DNA of 8,626 bases from Propionibacteriaceae bacterium (GTDB lineage Bacteria > Actinomycetota > Actinomycetes > Propionibacteriales > Propionibacteriaceae): NCBI GenBank assembly GCA_003153855.1, contig PMBM01000103.1, forward strand, positions 26,953-35,578, written 5' to 3'. A program made the translations under genes and the position numbers. Below the pieces are notes generated by a model that was not told the DNA's origin, searched no databases, and saw only the letters and a program-made list of their open reading frames with translations. Shown piece by piece: positions 1 to 6,053 of the stretch. Each line of letters begins with the position of its first letter. Within the stretch, counting starts at the first letter, position 1.

Positions 1-146
1 CCGGAGATCGACTCGGTCGGGGTCTCGGGAGGGCTCGGTGCGGTCTCGGGGCTGTTCTCGTCCTTCGCGTGGCGAGGGCGCGGCAGAGTGCGGCTGTCGA
101 TGAACGACCATCGGGGAAACACCCGTCGGTCTCGAAACAGCGCCAT
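1..146 (-). CDS. N-terminal fragment of an unidentified protein, cut by the left edge
   Basis: An open frame on the minus strand starts at ATG 146 and stays open to base 1, giving 48 codons. An in-frame TGA (167-165) lies just upstream with no other start codon between, so ATG 146 is the first possible start. A purine-rich GGGAAGG (163-157) sits 10 bases upstream, a somewhat long Shine-Dalgarno spacing. About four fifths of third positions are G or C, better than the competing plus frames. The peptide begins MALFRDRRVFPRW and continues into a hydrophilic Pro/Glu/Ser/Thr-rich stretch, with no membrane segment or recognisable domain in the visible part. It diverges from the DUF5318-PBP block, with the tRNA gene between. 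I do not recognise it; only the start can be judged, and a chance open frame in GC-rich DNA remains possible. Confidence 0.4.
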   Translation of the reverse strand, partial: MALFRDRRVFPRWSFIDSRTLPRPRHAKDENSPETAPSPPETPTESIS

Positions 147-193
147 CCGTCGCGTACCTTCCCGTCAGCGAGCTCTTCCCCCAGCGGCAGTTC

Positions 194-199
194 ACTGTA
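194..199 (-). promoter_or_regulatory. Candidate -10 box for the left-edge gene
   Basis: The minus strand reads TACAGT here, a match to the actinobacterial TANNNT -10 pattern. Transcription would start near 187 and give a leader of about 40 bases carrying GGGAAGG before ATG 146. No convincing -35 hexamer is seen at the usual distance. Support is pattern and position only. Confidence 0.3.
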
Positions 200-227
200 G
201 GTCCAGCTCTGCCCGGACGCCTCTCTC

Positions 228-245
228 GGTGACAACTGTCTCACC
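228..245. promoter_or_regulatory. Imperfect palindrome, possible operator
   Basis: GGTGACAACTGTCTCACC has outer arms GGTGA/TCACC and, in a second register, an inner GACA/TGTC pair around AC (231-240). It lies about 40-58 bases upstream of the predicted start of the left-edge transcript, where an activator or repressor could bind. The regulator is unknown, and the two symmetry axes do not coincide, which weakens the case. Confidence 0.25.
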
Positions 246-264
246 AGTACCAGGCGTAACACAC

Positions 265-285
265 CGCACGCACCAGGGGCGTGCG
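265..285 (-). terminator. Stem-loop downstream of tRNA-Ala, possible terminator
   Basis: A perfect 7-bp stem (265-271 with 279-285) encloses a 7-base loop, and every stem pair but one is G-C. It lies 80-100 bases beyond the tRNA 3' end in the direction of tRNA transcription. There is no U-tract, only a GUGUGUU stretch after the stem. Actinobacterial terminators often lack U-tracts, so a terminator is plausible but unproven. Confidence 0.3.
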
Positions 286-348
286 CACAACCTTCGTGGC
301 GTCCGCACAACCGTTCGACCGACAGCTCGCACCACAAGGGTTGTGCGG
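284..348. repeat. Three copies of CGCACAACC: two direct (20-bp period), one inverted
   Basis: CGCACAACC occurs at 284-292 and 304-312, and its reverse complement GGTTGTGCG at 339-347. The last two copies extend to a perfect 10-bp inverted repeat (303-312 with 339-348) around a 26-base gap. The arm at 339-348 ends 18 bases beyond the tRNA 3' end. It could form a processing or termination hairpin on the tRNA transcript, or be a set of protein-binding boxes two helical turns apart. The sequence alone does not choose between them. Confidence 0.4.
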
Positions 349-365
349 GGCGGGACTCGGCAGGG

Positions 366-438
366 TGGAGAAGACGGGACTCGAACCCGCAACCCCCGCC
401 TTGCAAAGGCGGTGCGCTACCAATTGCGCTACTTCCCC
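366..438 (-). tRNA. tRNA-Ala (anticodon TGC)
   Basis: A complete 73-nt cloverleaf can be folded by eye: acceptor GGGGAAG with CTTCTCC plus discriminator A73; D stem GCGC/GCGC; anticodon stem CCGCC/GGCGG closing the loop TTTGCAA, so the anticodon is TGC; a 5-nt variable loop; T stem closing with the standard TTCGAGT loop. The acceptor stem carries the G3-U70 wobble pair, the main identity element for alanyl-tRNA synthetase, which agrees with the anticodon. The 3' CCA is not encoded (the genome reads CCC after A73), so tRNA nucleotidyltransferase must add it. U34 would read GCA and other GCN codons. The gene stands alone, pointing away from the DUF5318 gene. Confidence 0.97.
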
Positions 439-442
439 GGAC

Positions 443-459
443 GCTCGCACGTGGCGAGC
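443..459 (-). other. Hairpin in the 5' leader of pre-tRNA-Ala
   Basis: Perfect 6-bp arms (GCTCGC/GCGAGC) enclose a 5-base loop. On the minus-strand transcript the hairpin ends four bases (GUCC) before the mature tRNA 5' end at 438. Its first base, 459, is where transcription is expected to begin given the -10 box at 466-471, so the leader would be 21 nt and mostly paired. A role in RNase P access or transcript stability is inference. Confidence 0.45.
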
Positions 460-465
460 ACGAGA

Positions 466-471
466 AGCATA
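466..471 (-). promoter_or_regulatory. -10 box of the tRNA-Ala promoter
   Basis: The minus strand reads TATGCT, a full TANNNT match in an otherwise GC-rich stretch, ending 27 bases before the tRNA 5' end. The predicted transcription start is about 459. No TTGACA-like -35 is visible 16-18 bases upstream. Confidence 0.6.
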
Positions 472-667
472 CTTGGCCGCCCGCCCCTCCCGCTTCCCAC
501 GCCCTTCGCCAGACCGCGCGCTCGTACGTGGCCCGGAGGGTCGAGGGGCCACGTTCTGCGTGCGTACGCCCGGTTGTTGAGCGGGTCGTGACTCCTCGAA
601 GTACCGGACCTCGACCCTGCTACTCGAAGGGGCCTCACCCTGGCTCAACCCTCGGATCTGGAGGGCC

Positions 668-688
668 GACAGGTTCAGCGCCTACCCT
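668..688 (+). promoter_or_regulatory. Promoter for a leaderless transcript of the DUF5318-PBP operon
   Basis: TACCCT at 683-688 matches the TANNNT -10 pattern. Seven bases separate it from ATG 696, the spacing expected when transcription begins at or next to the start codon. No Shine-Dalgarno sequence precedes the ATG, which agrees with a leaderless mRNA. GACAGG at 668-673 lies 9 bases upstream of the -10, and the same element at the same spacing precedes the GT87 gene. Confidence 0.55.
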
Positions 689-695
689 GGACGCC

Positions 696-1115
696 ATGTG
701 GTCCAAGCGGCAGACCGTCGACTACGCCCTCCAACGTCGCCACGCGCTCGAGAGGCTGCGCAGCCGTGTGCGTACGCTGAGGCGGGAAGATGTCTGCGAC
801 GCCGACCCGATGCTCATCAGGTCGGCGCTCCATCACGGAGAGCTCAGCACCGTACGGTGCCCGGTAGGGAACTGCGGTCGGCTCGTGAACCTGCACTACA
901 CGTTCGGCGAGCAGCTAGGGCAGTACAGCGGACGCATCAAGTCGCCGGCCGAGCTCGAAGAGATGGAGAATGAGTTCGGTGAGTTCCGCGTCTGTGTCGT
1001 TGAGGTGTGCACGGAATGCGGCTGGAACCACATGATCACCTCCTACCTACTGGGGGACGGCGTCACGCGTCGGCCTCCCCGCCGACAGAGGACCGTCGAG
1101 GACATCTATGGCTGA
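696..1115 (+). CDS. DUF5318 family protein (Rv0049-like)
   Basis: This encodes a small 139-residue cytoplasmic protein of unknown function, recognised by its resemblance to the actinobacterial DUF5318 family (M. tuberculosis Rv0049). Family-like stretches are VDYALQRR (8-15), VCDADPMLIRSALHHG (33-48), FGEQLGQYSG (70-79), EFRVCVVEVC (96-105) and CGWNHMITSYLLGDG (108-122). Two cysteine pairs, C55/C60 and C105/C108, suggest a metal knuckle. The first pair has four residues between cysteines where I would expect a CxxC. ATG 696 is chosen because family similarity begins there and a leaderless -10 box sits 7 bases upstream; the frame is open further upstream, but that part runs through noncoding DNA. 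The end overlaps the PBP start by 8 bases, implying co-translation and perhaps a role linked to wall synthesis. The last 18 residues are basic and poorly conserved in character. Confidence 0.88.
   Translation: MWSKRQTVDYALQRRHALERLRSRVRTLRREDVCDADPMLIRSALHHGELSTVRCPVGNCGRLVNLHYTFGEQLGQYSGRIKSPAELEEMENEFGEFRVCVVEVCTECGWNHMITSYLLGDGVTRRPPRRQRTVEDIYG
1098..1102 (+). promoter_or_regulatory. Ribosome-binding site of the PBP gene
   Basis: GAGGA lies within the end of the DUF5318 coding sequence, 5 bases before ATG 1108. It fixes the PBP start at 1108 and supports translational coupling of the two overlapping genes. Confidence 0.7.
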
Positions 1116-3303
1116 TCGTACGACCGGGGCCCGACGCGGAGCCTCCGGTCCCGCACGCGCTGCAACGACTCCGGGAGGTACGACCGGGCCAGGCGGCAAG
1201 GCGGCGAAGCCACCCAGGCCTCGGTGGAAGCGCCGGCTGCTGACCACTCTCAAGGTCACGACGATCGTCGTCCTCGCCTTGGCACTGCTGGGCTTCGGCG
1301 TGGTTGCGGTCGCGTACACGCGCACCAACCTGCCCGACCCGAACGCGGCGTTCCTGACGAACAAGTCGAACGTCTACTACCGCGACGGCACGACGGTTCT
1401 CGGGTCCTTCGCCGACCAGAACCGCTCCTCGATCGCCTACTCGGACATGCCGCAGTCGATCAAGGACGCGGTGGTCGCCGCCGAGAACCGCACGTTCTGG
1501 ACCGACAAGGGCATCTCGCCGACCGGGATCGCGCGGGCTGTGTACGGGATCCTCCGGGGCAAGAGCGCACTGGGCGGCGGCTCGACGATCACGCAGGAGT
1601 ACATCAAGATCCTCTACCTGACGAGCGACCAGACCGCGAGCCGCAAGATCACCGAGGTGCTGCTGGCGATCAAGATGGGCCGCTCGATGCCCAAGGAGGA
1701 GATCCTCCAGGGCTACCTCAACACGATCTACTTCGGCCGCGGTGCGTACGGCATCCAGGCTGCGGCGCGGGCGTTCTTCAACGTCGACGCCAAGGACCTC
1801 AACCTGCAGCAGTCGGCCGTGCTGGCCTCGATCCTCAACAACCCGAGCCTGTACGACCCGAGCGACGGCGACAAGAGCGTGGCGCGGCTGACCAGCCGGT
1901 ACGCGTACGTGCTCGACGGCATGGTGCAGATGGGCAGCATCACGCAGGCACAGGCAGATGCGGCCAAGGACCTGCCAGTGTTCCCGGACATCCCCAAGAG
2001 CTCCCGGTACGGCGGCCCCAAGGGATTCCTCCTGAAGATGGTCGAGGCCGAGCTCACGGCCGACGGCTTCACCTCCGCCGAGATCTCGGGCAAGGGCCTG
2101 CAGATCACGACGACGTTCGACGAGAAGGCGCAGGCAGCCGCGGTCGCGTCGGCCCAGAAGTACACCGAAGCAGCCGCGACCGGAGCGAAGGCCAAGCAGG
2201 ACCCGGCGCAGCTTCATGCGGCGATCGCGTCCGTGGCCGTCGGTACGGGTGAGGTGCTCGCGCTGTACGGGGGGCCCGACTACGTGGCGAGCTCTCGCAA
2301 CTGGGCCACCACCGACAGGCCGGCAGCGTCGACGTTCAAGGCGTACGCGGTCGTGGCGGGGCTCCGCAACGGCTTCAGCCTGCGCTCGACGCTGAACGGC
2401 AACACGTTCACGCCGAAGGGCGACACCTCGACGATCCGCAACGAGTTCAACACGCAGTACGGGACGGTGTCGCTCGTCAAGGCGACCGCCGACTCGATCA
2501 ACACGGCGTTCGTCGACCTCACGCAGCAGATCCCGAACGGTCCGGCGCAGGTGATCAAGGCGGCCAACGACGCCGGCGTCACGACCGGTGCCGGCTGGGA
2601 CGCGAACAACCGCATCGCTCTCGGTACGGCTGAGGTCAGCCCGCTCGATCAGGCGACCGGCTACGCGACGCTGGGCAACGGCGGTACGTACGTGCCGTCC
2701 CACGTCATCAAGGAGGTCAAGGACGCGACCGGCAAGGTCCTGTTCACCTCCAACGTGGCGTCGCAGGCGAACATCGACCCGAACATCGCCAAGGACACGA
2801 CGTTCGCCCTCGAGAACGTCGTCAACGAGGGCACCGGCGCGAAGGTGGCGAGCCTCGGACGTCAGATCGCCGGCAAGACCGGTACGGCGGACGTTGCCGG
2901 CCACATCGTCTCGAGCTGGTTCATCGGCTACACCAAGCAGGTGTCGACCGCCGTCATGTTCGTCGCCGGCGACGGTGGCAACGGCAGCCTCGACCCGTAC
3001 GCGAGGAAGGGCGACTCGGCGTTCTTCGGCGGTACGTACCCGGCACTGACCTGGCTCGACTACATGAAGGTCGCGACGGACGGGCAACCTAAGCTGACGT
3101 TCGACGCGCCGGTGTACGTCAACGGGTCGGCCACGCCGACGCCGTCCCCGACGCCGACCAACACGCCGACCCCGACGGCGCCGCCCTCGTCCGCTCCGGC
3201 ATCGACGGCACCGCCGACGACGTCGAAGCCGTCCACGAGCACCACGGCCACGAGCAACCCGTCGTCGTCGGCCAGCGGCGTACCGTCCGGGCCACCGAGC
3301 TAG
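1108..3303 (+). CDS. ponA: Class A penicillin-binding protein (bifunctional transglycosylase/transpeptidase, PonA1-like)
   Basis: This 731-residue membrane-anchored enzyme polymerises lipid II and cross-links peptidoglycan outside the membrane. A basic, Gly/Thr-rich cytoplasmic tail (1-43) precedes one transmembrane helix (about 48-69). The GT51 domain follows: catalytic E126 in AAENRTF, GGGSTITQEYIK (156-167), RKITE (179-183) and EEILQGYLNTIYFGRGAYGIQAAA (197-220). The transpeptidase domain has SxxK (S408-K411), SxN (S463-N465) and KTGT (590-593), all intact. There is no PASTA domain; the protein ends in a Pro/Thr/Ser-rich tail (675-731) as in PonA1. The position after a DUF5318 gene and before a GT87 gene matches Rv0049-Rv0050-Rv0051. 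Two GT51 motif residues differ from the E. coli PBP1b pattern: N127 where Asp is usual and E164 where Gln is usual. It is probably expressed from the promoter at 668-688. The long antisense frame across it is a GC-rich shadow. Confidence 0.95.
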   Translation: MADRTTGARRGASGPARAATTPGGTTGPGGKAAKPPRPRWKRRLLTTLKVTTIVVLALALLGFGVVAVAYTRTNLPDPNAAFLTNKSNVYYRDGTTVLGSFADQNRSSIAYSDMPQSIKDAVVAAENRTFWTDKGISPTGIARAVYGILRGKSALGGGSTITQEYIKILYLTSDQTASRKITEVLLAIKMGRSMPKEEILQGYLNTIYFGRGAYGIQAAARAFFNVDAKDLNLQQSAVLASILNNPSLYDPSDGDKSVARLTSRYAYVLDGMVQMGSITQAQADAAKDLPVFPDIPKSSRYGGPKGFLLKMVEAELTADGFTSAEISGKGLQITTTFDEKAQAAAVASAQKYTEAAATGAKAKQDPAQLHAAIASVAVGTGEVLALYGGPDYVASSRNWATTDRPAASTFKAYAVVAGLRNGFSLRSTLNGNTFTPKGDTSTIRNEFNTQYGTVSLVKATADSINTAFVDLTQQIPNGPAQVIKAANDAGVTTGAGWDANNRIALGTAEVSPLDQATGYATLGNGGTYVPSHVIKEVKDATGKVLFTSNVASQANIDPNIAKDTTFALENVVNEGTGAKVASLGRQIAGKTGTADVAGHIVSSWFIGYTKQVSTAVMFVAGDGGNGSLDPYARKGDSAFFGGTYPALTWLDYMKVATDGQPKLTFDAPVYVNGSATPTPSPTPTNTPTPTAPPSSAPASTAPPTTSKPSTSTTATSNPSSSASGVPSGPPS
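3130..3300 (+). repeat. Low-complexity Pro/Thr/Ser-coding tail of the PBP
   Basis: This codes for residues 675-731, almost wholly Pro, Thr, Ser and Ala, starting with TP/SP dipeptides. At DNA level the first part (about 3130-3185) is built from short units such as CCGACGCCG and CGACCCCGACG, which can expand or contract by slippage. The tail is extracellular, probably disordered and wall-spanning, and a plausible O-mannosylation target in actinobacteria; the last point is inference. Confidence 0.8.
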
Positions 3304-3340
3304 GTGGAGTCACCCACCACGCGCGGCTCTCCGGGGCCGT

Positions 3341-3361
3341 GACAGGCGGAACCCGTACGAT
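3341..3361 (+). promoter_or_regulatory. Promoter for a leaderless transcript of the GT87 gene
   Basis: TACGAT at 3356-3361 matches TANNNT and is followed by 6 bases and then the GTG start at 3368, the geometry of a leaderless transcript. No Shine-Dalgarno sequence is seen. GACAGG (3341-3346) lies 9 bases upstream of the -10, as at the DUF5318 promoter. A GTGACA at 3339-3344 resembles a -35 but is only 11 bases from the -10. The 64-base gap after the PBP also holds a weak GGTGG/CCACC stem (3303-3318) with no U-tract. Confidence 0.55.
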
Positions 3362-3367
3362 GGCCGC

Positions 3368-4924
3368 GTGACCGCGCCGACCGTGACCGTGCCTGCAGGG
3401 CAACCTGCCGAGCGGACCGGCACGACGTGGTCGCAGCTCATGCTTCGGCGACTCGGTGGGCCGCTCGGCCGTCATGCGGGCTCGCGCCTGGTGCTGGGGC
3501 CAGCTGTCATCCTGGTCCTCGCCACGCTCAGCTGGCTGGTGCTCATGGGTCATCAGAGCTCCTGCCGTCAGACCGACCCGAACACGTCGATCAACGCGAT
3601 CGCCCGCCTGTGCTACACCGACATCCCGGTCCTGTACCAGGCGCGCGGCCTCAGCGAGGGCCAGGTCGTGTACGTCACGGCGCAGTGGGAGTACCCCGTA
3701 CTGACCGGCGGTTTCGTCGATGTCGCCCGCCGCATCACCGATCTGTTCGGCACCCCGGCATCGCCGAACCTGACGCCGCAGCAGGTCCTCACCAACGCCG
3801 ACATCTTCTACTCGGTCTGCGCCTTCATGCTGTTCGCCTGCTTCCTGGCGTTGGTGGTGCTGCAACGCCATATGGGCGGCAAGCGGTGGTGGGCGACAGG
3901 CCTGATGGTCGCCGTCGCGCCGGTCGTCATGGCCGAGGGCCTCATCAACTGGGACATCTTCGCCGTCGTGCTGGCAGCGGCCGCGCTGTTCACGTGGAGC
4001 AGGAAGCACCCGTACGCGTCGGGCATCTTCTTCGGGCTCGCCGTCGCGGCGAAGCTCTATCCGCTCTTCATCCTGGGGCCCTTGCTGCTGCTCTGCCTTC
4101 GCTCGCGCCGCCTGCGGGACTTCGGCAAGCTGCTGCTGCCGGCGGCGGTCACGTGGCTGCTGGTGAACATGCCGGTGTTCTTCGCGTCGCCCTCGGGCTG
4201 GCTGTACTTCTGGCAGTTCAACGTCGACCGCGGCGCCGATCTGGGCTCGGTCTGGTACGTGATGTCGCTGGCCGGGCTCCCGGTGCCGAACCCCGGTATG
4301 TGGTCGTTCCTCCTCATGGTGCTGGGCTGCATCGGCATCGCCGCGCTCATCTTCCTGGCGCCGCGCCGGCCACGCGTCGGACAGGTCGCGTTCCTGATCG
4401 TGGCGCTGTTCCTCATCGTGAACAAGGTGTACTCGCCGCAGTACGCGCTGTGGATGCTCCCGCTCCTCGCGCTCGCCCGGCCGACGTGGCGCGAGTGGGC
4501 CATCTTCAACGTCGCCGAGGTCGCGTACTACTTCGCGATCTGGGGTCACCTCGCCGGCACGCTGCATCCGGGCGACGGCGGGCCTGACCGCGTGTACTGG
4601 CTCGCCGTCTTCCTGCGCGTCGGGGTGAGCATCTGGCTCATGATCGTCGTCATCAACGACCTGATGAACCCCGGCGAGGACCCGGTCCGCGAGGACGGCG
4701 TGGACGACCCGATCGGCGGCCCGCTCGACGGGGCCCGGGATGCCTGGAGCCTCCGGCTCGTGGCGGCAGGTGCGGAGTCAGCGTCGCCCCTGAGGTCCGC
4801 GCCGTCGGGGAGTGTCGTGTACGGGCCGGTCGACACCCTGCACGAGCAGCGTCCCTCGGCCCCGCGCCGTGCGCTTCCGGACGACCCTGGCCCCGAGGCT
4901 GACGGGCTCGACCAGCCACGGTGA
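3368..4924 (+). CDS. GT87/DUF2029-type membrane glycosyltransferase (Rv0051-like)
   Basis: A 518-residue polytopic protein, probably a GT-C-fold enzyme using a polyprenyl-phosphate sugar, most likely mannose as in PimE (GT87). Roughly eleven hydrophobic helices are visible, including 41-60, 147-166, 218-240, 253-273, 312-330, 376-395 and 409-430. The first extracellular loop (61-146) carries TDIPVLYQARGL (84-95), whose D85 is the candidate catalytic Asp, and WEYPVL (107-112). AAKLYPL (227-233) and NKVYSPQYALWMLPL (352-366) are typical of this family. A hydrophilic, Asp/Pro-rich tail (about 433-518) should be cytoplasmic. The GTG start at 3368 is preferred because of the -10 box 6 bases upstream; an out-of-frame ATG at 3360 ends after three codons. 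Synteny with Rv0051 downstream of ponA1 supports the family call. Acceptor and sugar cannot be read from the sequence. Confidence 0.85.
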   Translation: MTAPTVTVPAGQPAERTGTTWSQLMLRRLGGPLGRHAGSRLVLGPAVILVLATLSWLVLMGHQSSCRQTDPNTSINAIARLCYTDIPVLYQARGLSEGQVVYVTAQWEYPVLTGGFVDVARRITDLFGTPASPNLTPQQVLTNADIFYSVCAFMLFACFLALVVLQRHMGGKRWWATGLMVAVAPVVMAEGLINWDIFAVVLAAAALFTWSRKHPYASGIFFGLAVAAKLYPLFILGPLLLLCLRSRRLRDFGKLLLPAAVTWLLVNMPVFFASPSGWLYFWQFNVDRGADLGSVWYVMSLAGLPVPNPGMWSFLLMVLGCIGIAALIFLAPRRPRVGQVAFLIVALFLIVNKVYSPQYALWMLPLLALARPTWREWAIFNVAEVAYYFAIWGHLAGTLHPGDGGPDRVYWLAVFLRVGVSIWLMIVVINDLMNPGEDPVREDGVDDPIGGPLDGARDAWSLRLVAAGAESASPLRSAPSGSVVYGPVDTLHEQRPSAPRRALPDDPGPEADGLDQPR

Positions 4925-6033
4925 AGCACGTACGCATCGAGGACGGTCCGCGCCTGGTCGTCCAGGCCTGGGTAGCCAGCCGGGTGCTGCTGGCCCTGAT
5001 CTTCGTCTGGGTCATCTGGTCGACCCGGACGACGTGGCACGACGCGGCGGGCAACTGGGACGTCGCCCATTTCCTGCGGATCGCACGGGACGGGTACGCG
5101 GTCAACGACGAAGCCGCGTTCTTCCCCGGACTGCCCCTCCTCCTTCACGGGGCAGGCGCCATCGGCGTCGACATGACCGCTGCGGGGATCATCGCCTCGG
5201 TGGTCGGGTCCGGTTTCGCCGCCTGGGCGTTGTGGCGGCTGGGAGGCCCCCGGGTGGGAGTCGTCGCGGCGACTCTGTGGCTGTTCGCCCCGACCGCGGT
5301 CTTCACGGTCGTCCCGTACACCGAGAGCCTGTTCGCCGCGTTCGCGTTCTGGGCGTGGGTACGGGCTCGCGAGGGGCGCTGGGCGTGGACCGCAGTCCTC
5401 GCGTCGGCCGCCTGCTCGATCCGCGTCTCCGGCATCTTCCTCATCGTGGCGCTGGGCGTGATGGCGCTGACCGGCGCGTACGAGGGGGACCGGCGCTGGG
5501 TGCAACGTGCGAAGGCGATCGCGTGGCTGCTCATCCCGACGGCGGTTCCCGTCGCGTACGCCGCGTACCTGCGGATCACGAAGGGGTCCTGGTTGGCCTG
5601 GTACAGCGCACAGGCCGACGGCTGGGGCCGGACCTTGACGTGGCCCTGGGACTCGTTCGCCCACACGCTGCGGGCGATCGTGCCCGGCGCCTACGCGGAC
5701 CATCCGGGGTGGGCGTGGGTCTTCCGCGCCGAGGTCGTGTCCATCGCCATCGGCATCGTCGTGACGATCGCCTGCCTCGTCCTGAAGCGCTGGGCCGAGG
5801 CGACGTGGGTCGGCGTACAGGTCGTGGCGTTCGCGACCTCGTACTGGTACATGAGCGTCAACCGCGCCGTCCTGCTGTGGTTCCCGCTGTGGCTCATGCT
5901 CGGCTCAATCGCGACCCGCCCCGGCAAGACCCGTACGGCCCGCATCGTCGTGATCGTCGCCTGGGGGATCGTCAGCATCCTGCTGCTCGTGTGGTGGGCG
6001 GCCCGCTTCTTCACGGGCCAGTGGGCGAGCTGA
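4921..6033 (+). CDS. PIG-V-like membrane mannosyltransferase
   Basis: A 370-residue polytopic protein resembling the bacterial branch of the PIG-V mannosyltransferases, GT-C enzymes that use polyprenyl-phosphate mannose at the outer membrane face. The first helix spans about 14-34. The following loop has WDVAHFLRIARDGY (46-59), with D47 as candidate catalytic residue, and FFPGLPLL (67-74). PYTESLF (132-138) and SIRVSG (166-171) match family motifs usually seen as PYSESLF and TRPTG. About eight to ten helices follow, the last at 340-358. The GTG start overlaps the GT87 stop codon as GTGA (4 bp), so translation is probably coupled; no strong Shine-Dalgarno is seen. Two adjacent GT-C enzymes suggest successive sugar additions to one lipid or wall glycan. 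A general 'conserved membrane glycosyltransferase' is the safe fallback. Confidence 0.78.
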   Translation: MKHVRIEDGPRLVVQAWVASRVLLALIFVWVIWSTRTTWHDAAGNWDVAHFLRIARDGYAVNDEAAFFPGLPLLLHGAGAIGVDMTAAGIIASVVGSGFAAWALWRLGGPRVGVVAATLWLFAPTAVFTVVPYTESLFAAFAFWAWVRAREGRWAWTAVLASAACSIRVSGIFLIVALGVMALTGAYEGDRRWVQRAKAIAWLLIPTAVPVAYAAYLRITKGSWLAWYSAQADGWGRTLTWPWDSFAHTLRAIVPGAYADHPGWAWVFRAEVVSIAIGIVVTIACLVLKRWAEATWVGVQVVAFATSYWYMSVNRAVLLWFPLWLMLGSIATRPGKTRTARIVVIVAWGIVSILLLVWWAARFFTGQWAS

Positions 6034-6053
6034 CCTAGCTGACCCAGTCGCCC
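6023..6053. terminator. Tail-to-tail junction with short inverted and direct repeats, possible bidirectional terminator
   Basis: GGGCGA (6023-6028) and TCGCCC (6048-6053) form a 6-bp stem around a 19-base gap spanning both stop codons. Inside are two tandem copies of AGCTGACC (6028-6035, 6037-6044). They place a second in-frame TGA (6040-6042) behind the plus-strand stop. No U-tract is present on either strand, so termination activity is uncertain. Confidence 0.3.

Noticed and set aside
366..438. tRNA as an integration site for a mobile element
   Set aside because: I found no integrase gene and no repeated tRNA 3' segment within the window. Flanking sequence has no phage or plasmid character.
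537..618. 10-bp inverted repeat AGGGTCGAGG / CCTCGACCCT with a 62-base gap
   Set aside because: In a GC-rich spacer of this length such a match is not very improbable, the gap is long, and it aligns with no promoter or gene end.
88..648. Open frames on both strands spanning the tRNA, with peptides such as GEDGTRTRNPRLA and EVAQLVAHRLCKAG
   Set aside because: These are the well-known spurious translations of tRNA genes that recur as 'hypothetical proteins' in databases. They cross the tRNA and promoter regions and have no start signals.
1063..3087. 674-codon antisense frame over the PBP gene
   Set aside because: Long stop-free antisense frames are expected opposite high-GC genes. The peptide is dominated by Arg, Val, Asp and His with no motif, while the plus strand encodes a complete PBP.
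3119..5703. Antisense frames of 482 and 385 codons over the two glycosyltransferase genes
   Set aside because: Same GC-rich shadow effect. The compositions are hydrophilic and repetitive, and the plus strand carries clear membrane-enzyme motifs.
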